From a virus: a DNA stretch of 64,000 bases. The stretch covers positions 1 to 64,000 of IMG/VR virus record IMGVR_UViG_3300025141_008848; one strand, given 5' to 3'. How positions within the stretch are numbered: position 1 is the stretch's first letter; each line of letters starts with the position of its first letter. Below the pieces are notes generated by a model. That model did not search any database and was not told the origin of the DNA. It saw only the letters and a program-made list of their open reading frames with translations. This document shows positions 1-7,539 of the stretch, piece after piece. Both the position numbers and the translations under genes were made by a program.

Positions 1-355
1 ACATAAAAGGTTCCATTTTTTCACGTAAATTCCCTTTTAAAAAACCAATTTCTTCATTTTTAAGTGTTGTTACAGATTTTACAATTACAATTTTCCTATA
101 TTTGGCAAACCGTTTAATTAATTTTAAAGCTTCAGCACAAGCTAGAAACGTTTTACCAGTTCCAGCTGGACCTGAACAGATAACAACCTCCTTTTCTTTA
201 ATAGCCTTAACCAACTCCTTCTGATTTTCTGTTTTACACTTAACACGTACAGTCATAGTGTCAGTCATCCTGGTTTCTTCAGTGTTATTCTGATAAATCC
301 ATTCTTCTACCTCAGCTTGTTCCTCCCTACTTAATTTTTTACCTTTTCTTCCCAT
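1..355 (-). CDS. phoH: PhoH-like ATPase, N-terminal part (runs off the window)
   Basis: The reading frame starts at the ATG complementary to 353-355 and is open to the window edge, so only about 118 N-terminal residues are seen. A Walker A loop GPAGTGKT lies near residue 80, followed by a KIVIVKS strand and the TLKNEEIGFLKG segment typical of PhoH. The family comprises P-loop ATPases of uncertain role, common as accessory genes in marine phages. A basic, helical N-terminal extension of about 60 residues (MGRKGKKLSREEQ...) precedes the ATPase core. It is the last visible gene of the minus-strand glycan region, 23 bases after the SDR gene. Not recognised as anything else; the C-terminus is missing because of the window boundary, not because of a mutation. 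Confidence 0.9.
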   Translation of the reverse strand, partial: MGRKGKKLSREEQAEVEEWIYQNNTEETRMTDTMTVRVKCKTENQKELVKAIKEKEVVICSGPAGTGKTFLACAEALKLIKRFAKYRKIVIVKSVTTLKNEEIGFLKGNLREKMEPFM

Positions 356-378
356 TATCTAGTTTTTAAATTTTTATT

Positions 379-1230
379 TTAATAAAGTGATTTTATATAC
401 TCCTTTAATCTATCTATGGGGGTCCATCCTAATGACTCTATTGCGTCATTATTCTCTCTCCTAGTTTCCCTGTAGTTACCCGGTTGGTTAGGTAAATAAG
501 TACACCCAATATCCACGGACTCTTTAAATAAATTAAATACTTCATTAAGAGAGTAATTAGTACCAGTACCCAACTCCCAAGCATCTATATGGTTCCCGTC
601 ATGATTCCCAATTTTTATTAGACCGTCTACAATATCATCTACATGTGTAAAATCCCTTCTTTGTTCACCATCACCGACAATGGTAATTTTATTACCGTCT
701 CTGATTTGTCTTTGCCATAGTCCTATTACTGCAGCCCAATCACCATCTATAATTTCACCCGGACCATATACATTATAAAAACGAACAATATCCATATTTA
801 AATTATATGTTTTTCTATACATTTTACAAATTTCTTCACCTAAATGTTTATACATTGCATATGGTGATTGATAGGGGTTATGCCATTTTGATGATGAACC
901 TGCATACACAATTTTTACGTTATTTAATCTACCCCACTCACACACCGACTCTGTTCCTAGTGTATTTACTTTAAAAGTTTCTGTAGGATTATGGAAGGAT
1001 GGTTGTATACGACTTAAAGCAGCTAAATGAAAACAAATATCAAAATCTGATGCGGGTACAGAATCTATTTCTCCAATATCTAAATCATGATATATACATC
1101 CCTCTTGTCTATTATTAGGATTACCAATTATATAGTTATCTAAACAGTGGACGCTATGGTTTTCTTTTACTAACCTTTTTATAAGATTAGTCCCTATAAA
1201 TCCAGCACCACCAGTTACTAATATTTTCAT
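379..1230 (-). CDS. NAD-dependent epimerase/dehydratase (extended SDR)
   Basis: A 283-residue extended SDR that probably epimerises, dehydrates or reduces a nucleotide sugar. The nucleotide-binding GGAGFIG is at residues 7-13, the SSS segment at 112-114, and the catalytic pair Y124-xxx-K128 in YAMYK; RFYNVYGPG and a RDFTHVDD segment follow as in UDP-glucose 4-epimerases. The frame is open further upstream to 1347, but that would overlap the next gene by more than 100 bases and precede the canonical MKILVTGGAG start, so I place the start at 1230, 4 bases from the stop of the upstream gene. The exact substrate is not deducible. It belongs to the minus-strand glycan operon and ends just before phoH. 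Confidence 0.88.
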   Translation of the reverse strand: MKILVTGGAGFIGTNLIKRLVKENHSVHCLDNYIIGNPNNRQEGCIYHDLDIGEIDSVPASDFDICFHLAALSRIQPSFHNPTETFKVNTLGTESVCEWGRLNNVKIVYAGSSSKWHNPYQSPYAMYKHLGEEICKMYRKTYNLNMDIVRFYNVYGPGEIIDGDWAAVIGLWQRQIRDGNKITIVGDGEQRRDFTHVDDIVDGLIKIGNHDGNHIDAWELGTGTNYSLNEVFNLFKESVDIGCTYLPNQPGNYRETRRENNDAIESLGWTPIDRLKEYIKSLY

Positions 1231-1234
1231 TTCT

Positions 1235-2350
1235 TTAAAGTTGGGTATCCACAAGTTCTCTCGGTGAATCATAATCACCAAACTTTCTTCGGAAAACTTC
1301 ACCAGTATCAGGATTTCTTTCGTATATATACTTCTCCTCCGACTCAACAGAAGACAAATTTTTAATAACCTGTGTATTTATCCATTCGTAGGTTTTTTTC
1401 ATCCCGTCAATTAAGGGTTGGGACACCTTCCACCCAAGATTTTCAAAATAAAGAGAATTATCAGAATTTCTACCATTAACCCCTACTGGACATTTATGCC
1501 CATACTTTTTAACAAAGGAATCACCATCAATATTGTATATATCTAAATCTCTACCAGAAACCTCAATCGCCATTTTCGCAAAATCGTTTATAGAAATCAT
1601 TTCCTCGGAACCTATATTTACAGGGCCTATAAAGTCAGAGTTCATTAAACGTCTTACAGCCTCAATACACTCATCAATATATAAAAAGGAACGAGTTTGA
1701 TTTCCAGGTCCCCAAACCTCAATTGATTCTCCTTCATTAGCCACAGCTACTTTCCGACACATGGCTGCTGGTGCTTTTTCTTTACCACCATCCCATGTTC
1801 CTTCTGGGCCAAAAATATTATGGAATCTCGCTACCCTAACATCTAAACCATAATTTCTATTAAATGATAGGTACAATCGTTCACTAAATAACTTTTCCCA
1901 ACCATACTCTGAATCAGGTTCTGCTGGATACGCAGAATCCTCCGTACAGTTTGGGTTATCAGGGTCTAATTGGTTATGTTCCGGATACATACATGCAGAT
2001 GAAGAATAAAATACTTTTTTAACTTTCTTTACGACACATTCATGGACAACATTTAAGTTAACCAAAGCTGAGTTATGCATAACATCAGCATCATGGTCTC
2101 CCGTAAAAATATATCCTGCACCACCCATATCCGCCGCAAATTGATAGAGTTCGTCAACGTCAGAATCTATAACTTTGGACACTAATTCCGGATTCCTTAA
2201 ATCACCGATAATAAATTTATCAGCTTCTGTTGGAGAAAACTCCGGATTCTTAAGGTCAACACCAATAACGTAAAAACCTTCTTTTTTTAATCTTTTTACC
2301 ATATGACTTCCTATAAAGCCACCTGCACCTAATATTACTGCTTTTTTCAT
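1235..2350 (-). CDS. GDP-mannose 3,5-epimerase-like SDR
   Basis: A 371-residue extended SDR. After the GAGGFIG loop (residues 8-14) it carries a block very like plant GDP-mannose 3,5-epimerase: SSSACMYPE (116-124) with Cys120, YGWEK (149-153), RFHNIFGP, GTWDGGKEKAPAAMCRK (184-200) and QTRSFLYIDECIEAV. In the plant enzyme a Cys and a Lys in the equivalent segments are the acid/base residues, so Cys120 and Lys192 are the likely counterparts here. The family reaction makes GDP-L-galactose and GDP-L-gulose from GDP-mannose. About 45 residues at the C-terminus (ERNPDTGEVFRRKFGDY) extend past the core. The stop is 4 bases from the downstream SDR, and its ATG overlaps the stop of nadE by 4 bases, implying coupled translation. 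The substrate is inferred from motif likeness. Confidence 0.85.
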   Translation of the reverse strand: MKKAVILGAGGFIGSHMVKRLKKEGFYVIGVDLKNPEFSPTEADKFIIGDLRNPELVSKVIDSDVDELYQFAADMGGAGYIFTGDHDADVMHNSALVNLNVVHECVVKKVKKVFYSSSACMYPEHNQLDPDNPNCTEDSAYPAEPDSEYGWEKLFSERLYLSFNRNYGLDVRVARFHNIFGPEGTWDGGKEKAPAAMCRKVAVANEGESIEVWGPGNQTRSFLYIDECIEAVRRLMNSDFIGPVNIGSEEMISINDFAKMAIEVSGRDLDIYNIDGDSFVKKYGHKCPVGVNGRNSDNSLYFENLGWKVSQPLIDGMKKTYEWINTQVIKNLSSVESEEKYIYERNPDTGEVFRRKFGDYDSPRELVDTQL

Positions 2351-3123
2351 ATATTATTATTTTTTATAAATACCGGGATAGGTATCATCTTATGTTTATT
2401 TTGTTTATTAAATTTATTGTATATTTTTAAGACTTCTTCTTGTCTATCTGTACAATTGTATCCCTCTCGCACATATGCGTATTCAGATTCAGTATAATTC
2501 ATTGCCCACTCAAGTTCATCATAAGTAGCTCCTAATTGGTCTTCATCTGTCCTATCATCCCCCCAAAGACCATCGGTAGGGCTAGCTTGGATTATATCAT
2601 CTATTATTCCTAGATTAATTGCAAGTTCTCTAACTTCTGATTTCATTAAGTCTGCAATTGGACTTATATCTACACCACCATCTCCATATTTTGTAAAAAA
2701 CCCAACCCCAAAATCTTCTACTTTATTTCCTGTGCCTACGACTAAACCATCATTTGATTGTGCTATTTGATATAAGGTTGTCATTCTTAGTCGTGCTCTG
2801 GAGTTAGCCAAGGCAAGATTATTTTCGTTATCAGCAAAAATCATCTTAAACGTATCATATACATGAGATAAATTTACTTCCATAGCTGTAACATTATTAT
2901 ACTTACCCTTTAACCATTTAATGTGTTTATTAGCTCTATCTAATTCTGATGGATTTTGGTGGATTGGCATAGAAACCACAATAGTTTTTATTCCTGTCTC
3001 AGCACATAATGTAGAGACTAGTGCAGAATCCACACCACCAGACACCCCAACTACAAAGGTATTAATACTACTATTTTGTGAGTAGTCCCTTAACCAGTTT
3101 ATAATTAGTTGTTGTGTTTTCAT
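2347..3123 (-). CDS. nadE: ammonia-dependent NAD+ synthase
   Basis: A 258-residue protein that converts deamido-NAD to NAD with ATP and ammonia. The PP-loop GVSGGVDSA is at 27-34, and the deamido-NAD binding region TGNKVEDFGVGFFTKYGDGG at about 131-150 is followed by DISPIADL and the DGLWGDDRTDEDQLG loop, all as in bacterial NadE; there is no glutaminase domain. The length is normal for the short form. It is unusual in being embedded in sugar genes with a 4-base overlap with the GME-like gene and 1 base from the methyltransferase gene. The local job might be to keep NAD available for SDR and dehydrogenase steps, or to offset NAD-depleting host defences; both are inference. A sugar amidotransferase role was considered, but the KYGDGG signature favours true NadE. 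Confidence 0.9.
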   Translation of the reverse strand: MKTQQLIINWLRDYSQNSSINTFVVGVSGGVDSALVSTLCAETGIKTIVVSMPIHQNPSELDRANKHIKWLKGKYNNVTAMEVNLSHVYDTFKMIFADNENNLALANSRARLRMTTLYQIAQSNDGLVVGTGNKVEDFGVGFFTKYGDGGVDISPIADLMKSEVRELAINLGIIDDIIQASPTDGLWGDDRTDEDQLGATYDELEWAMNYTESEYAYVREGYNCTDRQEEVLKIYNKFNKQNKHKMIPIPVFIKNNNI

Positions 3124-3124
3124 A

Positions 3125-3964
3125 TTATTTATTTTTAAATTTAATCATAGTATGCCACCCTAAATGACTTTCTAAAAATCTCATAACTGAGTGTGGTAAA
3201 AATCTAAATAACAAAGTTTTTTTGTATGTATAATTTATATATTCTTTTATAATATATGGAAATATGTGGTCCTTATACATATCAACCACTTTAAAATCAT
3301 CTAGTAAGTTAATAAGTTCTTTTTCTGTATATGTATACGCTACGGGACAATTTAACTGAGCTTCTGCAAAATACTTTATAGTCTTCTTTATGTTAAAATT
3401 AAATTTCCATCCATGTTTTAAATAAAAGTATAATGTTTTATAAGATATTCTGGAGTACATCATTATACGTGCCTCCGTATCTTTCTTCATGTACTTTTTT
3501 AGTTCCTTTAATGCCTTTTCTGGTGTCGGAGTATGGTGAAGAACACCAAAGCTATAAATTAAATCATAATCTTCAATAGGTACCACTTTAGATAACTCCT
3601 CAGCATTAGCCTTATAAAATTTTGCTTTAAGATTGTAGACATCAAACCTACGTTTACAAAGTTCTAGAGACTTATCGGAAAGTTCAACACAAGTTAACTC
3701 CGCCCCAGCTCTTACAAAACTTATAGAATCAGTACCAATACCACATCCTATCTCTAATACTTTTTTACCCTTCCACTTATCAAATTCTGCAAATGTAGGG
3801 ATATGAGGTTCAACAAAATACTTTTTAGTCTCAACCTCATCAAAGTATTCTTTAGTGCCCACAGGTTTGTTAGAATGACGCACATTACAAGAGCGAGCAT
3901 TCCAAAATGCTTCAACTTCACCAACACTTACCTTACGTCCCATCGATTCACTAGTAATCCTCAT
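3125..3964 (-). CDS. class I SAM-dependent methyltransferase
   Basis: A 279-residue Rossmann methyltransferase. Motif I VLEIGCGIGTDS lies near residues 69-80, motif II CVELSD follows, and LIYSFGVLHHTPTPEKAL gives motifs IV-V. The N-terminal 60 residues (VEAFWNARSCNVRHS, GTKEYFDEVE) resemble the lead-in of methyltransferases found in polysaccharide loci. The likely job is O- or N-methylation of a sugar or glycan end. It overlaps the upstream dehydrogenase gene by 4 bases (3961-3964) and is 1 base from nadE, so it is part of the same operon. The substrate is unknown. Confidence 0.85.
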   Translation of the reverse strand: MRITSESMGRKVSVGEVEAFWNARSCNVRHSNKPVGTKEYFDEVETKKYFVEPHIPTFAEFDKWKGKKVLEIGCGIGTDSISFVRAGAELTCVELSDKSLELCKRRFDVYNLKAKFYKANAEELSKVVPIEDYDLIYSFGVLHHTPTPEKALKELKKYMKKDTEARIMMYSRISYKTLYFYLKHGWKFNFNIKKTIKYFAEAQLNCPVAYTYTEKELINLLDDFKVVDMYKDHIFPYIIKEYINYTYKKTLLFRFLPHSVMRFLESHLGWHTMIKFKNK

Positions 3965-5058
3965 TTCTTATTTTCTTTAAATTCTATTCCAGATTCTTTT
4001 AATTCTTTTATTACTGAATTTCTTTCATTAACAACAACATTATAACCTAATGTTTGTAAGGTTAGAGCAAATTTTAATTGTTGTGATTCTTCTAACATTG
4101 TACTTTGAGGTTTATAGGTAACATAATCAAAGACTACAGGAATTTCTTTATCTGGGTTAACTCTTATAAATTCTTCAACCTGGTAGGTGAGGTGGAGTTC
4201 GTTCATTTTGTCAGTGGCTTTAGATATTTGTGCATCTATGCCATTCTCTTCAGCAAAAATATGTAAAGCTCTATTATCTCTCGGAAAACACGGACCACCA
4301 TAACCATACCCCCACATTAAATATTTTCCACCAATCCTACTATCAGACCCAATCGCTGATAATATCTTATCTGTTTCACCACCAACCCGATTAGAAATAT
4401 CCCCAATCATATTAGCAAAAGATATTTTAGTCGTTAGGAAACAATTTAAAGATAATTTAGTTATTTCAGCACTAATTCTATCCATTCTACATATTCTGGG
4501 TTTGGAAGTACAATGGTCCACATAGACATTCTCTATAACATTACCAACACTGGTATTAGCTTCACCAATTAGAACCATATCTGCATTAACCTGGTCATTA
4601 ACAATGGTCCCTTGTGCAATAAATTCTGGATTATAACTTACAGTGTAGTTATAGTCCTTAAGGTCTTTTTGTAGTTCATCACAATATCCCGGGAATGTGG
4701 TACAGTTTATAACTAAATGTTTGGTTTGTTTTTGAACACCTAAAGAAATGAGTTCGTTCTTAAGGGATTCGATATGTTTATGGTCATATTTACCATTGGG
4801 TAAAGAAGGGGTATGTACTATAACAAAAATAACGTTATTTTCTAATACTTTATTTAGTTCACTCCATAAATAAAGATTTTTAGAATCTTGGAGTAACTCG
4901 TCCACCCCTGGTTCAGAGGATTTAAATTTTTTAGTTCTCAGTAAATCTAGATATTCTGTATTAATATCATAAGCATCTACCCTATAACCTACTTTTTCTA
5001 GGTTGAGAGCAAAACATAAACCTAATTTACCAATCCCTATTACCGATATTGATTTCAT
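3961..5058 (-). CDS. UDP-glucose/GDP-mannose dehydrogenase family protein
   Basis: A 365-residue enzyme that should oxidise the C6 alcohol of a nucleotide sugar to a uronic acid with two NAD+. The Rossmann start VIGIGKLGL (6-14), central LSLNCFLTTKISFANMIGD (about 202-220) with Lys201 and Asn205, and the catalytic-cysteine loop GYGYGGPCFPRDNRAL with Cys257 and Asp261 fit the family; the usual text is GFGFGGSCFPKD. The C-terminal sugar-binding domain looks short (family proteins are mostly 390-450 residues), but the reading frame shows no break. It is the first gene after a 62-base AT-rich gap and overlaps the methyltransferase gene downstream. UDP-glucose versus another sugar cannot be decided. 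Confidence 0.85.
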   Translation of the reverse strand: MKSISVIGIGKLGLCFALNLEKVGYRVDAYDINTEYLDLLRTKKFKSSEPGVDELLQDSKNLYLWSELNKVLENNVIFVIVHTPSLPNGKYDHKHIESLKNELISLGVQKQTKHLVINCTTFPGYCDELQKDLKDYNYTVSYNPEFIAQGTIVNDQVNADMVLIGEANTSVGNVIENVYVDHCTSKPRICRMDRISAEITKLSLNCFLTTKISFANMIGDISNRVGGETDKILSAIGSDSRIGGKYLMWGYGYGGPCFPRDNRALHIFAEENGIDAQISKATDKMNELHLTYQVEEFIRVNPDKEIPVVFDYVTYKPQSTMLEESQQLKFALTLQTLGYNVVVNERNSVIKELKESGIEFKENKK

Positions 5059-5120
5059 ATATTATTTTTTTTTATATTAAAATATAATTAATTTATTTTA
5101 AATATCTACTATATATTGTA

Positions 5121-5915
5121 CTAAAGTTTGTGCCATTCTTCTGGTATTATATCACCAGTATTAATATTAGCACTAGGACCAAACCAGTTAATTGGAGCAA
5201 CCACTTCCTTACCACCAAATCTATTTAGGTAAGCACCCCACCAACTGAAAGAGGAATTAACAATAATATTTTTTTTACATAACGACATTAACCATAGGTC
5301 TTCTATATCAGAATTGTCTTCCACAAATATCATATTATTAAAATTCATATTATCCTTACACCAAGATATGTCATCTGAAAATACAAAAATATTATCGTAC
5401 TCCCCCAAAATATCTAAAGCATTCTCATAATACTCTATATTTTGTACCGGGTGAAAATCAGAACGTAAAGCATCTGTTCTCCTAATATGCATAGAGATGG
5501 TAGTGGTATTAATTTGTGGATACTTATCTGTTAGTTTTTTAATAATTTTATTATTAGGTGAAAATTCAGTAATAATTGTATCTTTAGACTCTTTAAAATA
5601 TTTTTCACTTTGCCAATAACCATATAGAAAATAGTTATCGTTTGGTATACTATTTGATGAAAAAACCCAAGTATCTGTAAGAGTGTGTAAGTTAGGTAAA
5701 GATTCTGGTATCTTTAAATTTATAGTTAGGTTAGGAAATTTAGTAAGTGTAAATAATCTATGCCCCACACCTGATGCTACTAGTGAAGATTGCTCCTCCT
5801 CAAAAAATTTAGTATCTAAATAAAGTTCGGTATTATTTAATAAAGATATATTTTTTGCGTAGGCATATTGGAACATTTGGTTGCCTAGACCTCCCATAAT
5901 TTTAGAAATAATCAT
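5121..5915 (-). CDS. GT11 family (alpha-1,2-fucosyltransferase-like) glycosyltransferase
   Basis: A 264-residue protein with the three GT11 hallmarks: GGLGNQMFQYAYA (8-20), HIRRTD (143-148), which binds the GDP-sugar, and NSSFSWWGAYL (220-230). GT11 enzymes move L-fucose or a related sugar from a GDP donor onto galactose or other hexoses. It is the best-conserved of three GT11 paralogues in this cluster (the others at 10173 and 11940) and the only one retaining the full HxRRxD motif. It lies 4 bases from the exostosin-like gene upstream. A GDP-sugar donor fits the GDP-mannose epimerase-like gene nearby. Donor and acceptor are inferred. Confidence 0.88.
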   Translation of the reverse strand: MIISKIMGGLGNQMFQYAYAKNISLLNNTELYLDTKFFEEEQSSLVASGVGHRLFTLTKFPNLTINLKIPESLPNLHTLTDTWVFSSNSIPNDNYFLYGYWQSEKYFKESKDTIITEFSPNNKIIKKLTDKYPQINTTTISMHIRRTDALRSDFHPVQNIEYYENALDILGEYDNIFVFSDDISWCKDNMNFNNMIFVEDNSDIEDLWLMSLCKKNIIVNSSFSWWGAYLNRFGGKEVVAPINWFGPSANINTGDIIPEEWHKL

Positions 5916-5919
5916 AATG

Positions 5920-6867
5920 CTAGTTTTTTAAAGATTTTTTTATATATGAGTCGAACAATACGGACAAGTCTAACTTTCTGTAATCCATATCTAGAGCTTT
6001 TTTATATAGATGGTCATTAGAAAGTAATAACTCTTCGGTTACCTCAGAAAAATCATCAACAAATAGAACCGGATAACCCTTAAATATAAATTCCAAATAC
6101 TCACATCTTTTTACAACAGGAACCCTCCTCATATAAAATAATTCCCAATTTCTATGACAATCACAATCTATAGCGTTACCTACTGGGGATATCATAAATT
6201 TATGGTTTTTTAACTCCCTTAAGTAAGTTTCATAATCTAAACCACCAAGGGTTATAGTAGCCCAAGTATGTTTTTTAAATATATCATGGATGTCACCTCT
6301 AGTAGAAAAGTTATTACTAACAGTATGGTTTACATACAGTAGTTTTTCAGGGGATACCTCGTGGTCAATCAAATCCAACATGACTTCATTTTTCCTAGTA
6401 TCATGTGGTCCCATTGTTCTTTTTAACCCGTATGGTATTGGGTGAACCTTACCACCGAAAGATAGGGCATTTACCGCAAAAATAGATAAAACATTATTAG
6501 GTATTTTATCAAAAATAAAATCATCTATAGGGGTATCCTCAAAACCAGTAAAGATGATAAAATTCATATCCGGTAATTTTGAACAAAGGGATAATAAATC
6601 GTTTTTAGCTAGTAAACTATTAACATATGGTCTGTCACTTTCTTGTGTAAATTTAATATCTCTATTATAAAGCCGTATGTTATCAATGAATAGTGTCATA
6701 TAACCCTTATTAGAAGACTTTACCACTTCATAAGATTCAATGAATTCTTTATTTGATATGTTAGCGTCTTTCATAAACCCACCAGGAATATTATTAATAA
6801 TGCTCGCTTGGTCACCAAATGTGTAATCACACATATTAGCTAGATTTGTTGATTCTAATAAAGTCAT
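5920..6867 (-). CDS. exostosin-like (GT47-type) glycosyltransferase
   Basis: A 315-residue protein. The recognisable part is the C-terminal third: KFMISPVGNAIDCDCHRNWE, then RRVPVVKRCEYLEFIF and GYPVLFVDDFSEV. This follows the exostosin-like pattern in which a short P-x-G, CHRxWE and PV(I/V)VK block forms the nucleotide-sugar site of a GT-B fold. The N-terminal half has no motif I can name. The start codon overlaps the stop of the upstream methyltransferase by one base (TAATG arrangement at 6867). It presumably adds one sugar in the same glycan as its neighbours; linkage and sugar are unknown. Confidence 0.65.
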   Translation of the reverse strand: MTLLESTNLANMCDYTFGDQASIINNIPGGFMKDANISNKEFIESYEVVKSSNKGYMTLFIDNIRLYNRDIKFTQESDRPYVNSLLAKNDLLSLCSKLPDMNFIIFTGFEDTPIDDFIFDKIPNNVLSIFAVNALSFGGKVHPIPYGLKRTMGPHDTRKNEVMLDLIDHEVSPEKLLYVNHTVSNNFSTRGDIHDIFKKHTWATITLGGLDYETYLRELKNHKFMISPVGNAIDCDCHRNWELFYMRRVPVVKRCEYLEFIFKGYPVLFVDDFSEVTEELLLSNDHLYKKALDMDYRKLDLSVLFDSYIKKSLKN

Positions 6868-7505
6868 TAGGACTTAATAATCTTTACACTACCGTCATTA
6901 TGGTAATTTAATAAACCACTACCATGACCATAATGTGGGTGAGTATGCCCTACCTCACTAATATTGTATTTTTCCATTCCTAGTGATGCAAACCAATCTG
7001 TACATTGTGGGTAAATAGTAGAGTAAACATCATCACACAGAACATAACCCTTATAATCATTAGCTTCTAACATGTCACTGAATACTTTTTCAGCTGCACC
7101 ATCGTGACCGATGTCAAAGAACATGAATGGGGCATCTAATATGGTAGTAGGGTCTTCATCGTTTATGTCAATGACCTTGACCTCAATATTATCATAATCC
7201 TTCAAGTACGGTAATTCATTAGGATTATCTTCCCATTTCCAACCATTGTTAATTGGTGGTATGATATCATAAGTGATAACCTTATTGTTCTTATTTTGTG
7301 CTAACGCTAAACAAGACTCACCACCATTGGTACCAATATCTAAAATAGTAACCCCATCGAATGCGTAAGACAAATAAGTCAATAACTTATAATGTTCCCC
7401 CGGCATTCTATTATTATGTAAATGATGAGTATCATCAAAGTTATAATACTTCTCGTAAAATGAAGTATCAGTTTCAAAAATCTTTTTGTAATCTATTGTT
7501 AACAT
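6867..7505 (-). CDS. class I SAM-dependent methyltransferase
   Basis: A 212-residue protein with motif I ILDIGTNGGES near residues 53-63, an acidic residue ending strand 2 (ITYDIIPP) and FMFFDIGHDG around residue 127, which places His-Asp near the active site as in the Methyltransf_24 / CmcI-like group. The C-terminal part is rich in His and Gly (GHTHPHYGHGSG), which may bind a metal, as many sugar O-methyltransferases do. It lies between the large fusion gene (34 bases away) and the exostosin-like gene. The likely role is O-methylation of a glycan sugar; the substrate is not known. Confidence 0.75.
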   Translation of the reverse strand: MLTIDYKKIFETDTSFYEKYYNFDDTHHLHNNRMPGEHYKLLTYLSYAFDGVTILDIGTNGGESCLALAQNKNNKVITYDIIPPINNGWKWEDNPNELPYLKDYDNIEVKVIDINDEDPTTILDAPFMFFDIGHDGAAEKVFSDMLEANDYKGYVLCDDVYSTIYPQCTDWFASLGMEKYNISEVGHTHPHYGHGSGLLNYHNDGSVKIIKS

Positions 7506-7539
7506 ATTCGTATTTTATTTATTTTAATTATTACCATTT

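Noticed and set aside
379-1347. Longer 322-residue version of the SDR gene
   Set aside because: The first 39 residues overlap the upstream gene and precede the canonical Rossmann start; the later ATG at 1230 fits family length and spacing.
2347-3123. NadE-like protein as a sugar amidotransferase (WbpG type)
   Set aside because: The FFTKYGDGG and DGLWGDDRTDEDQ segments are specific for NAD synthase.
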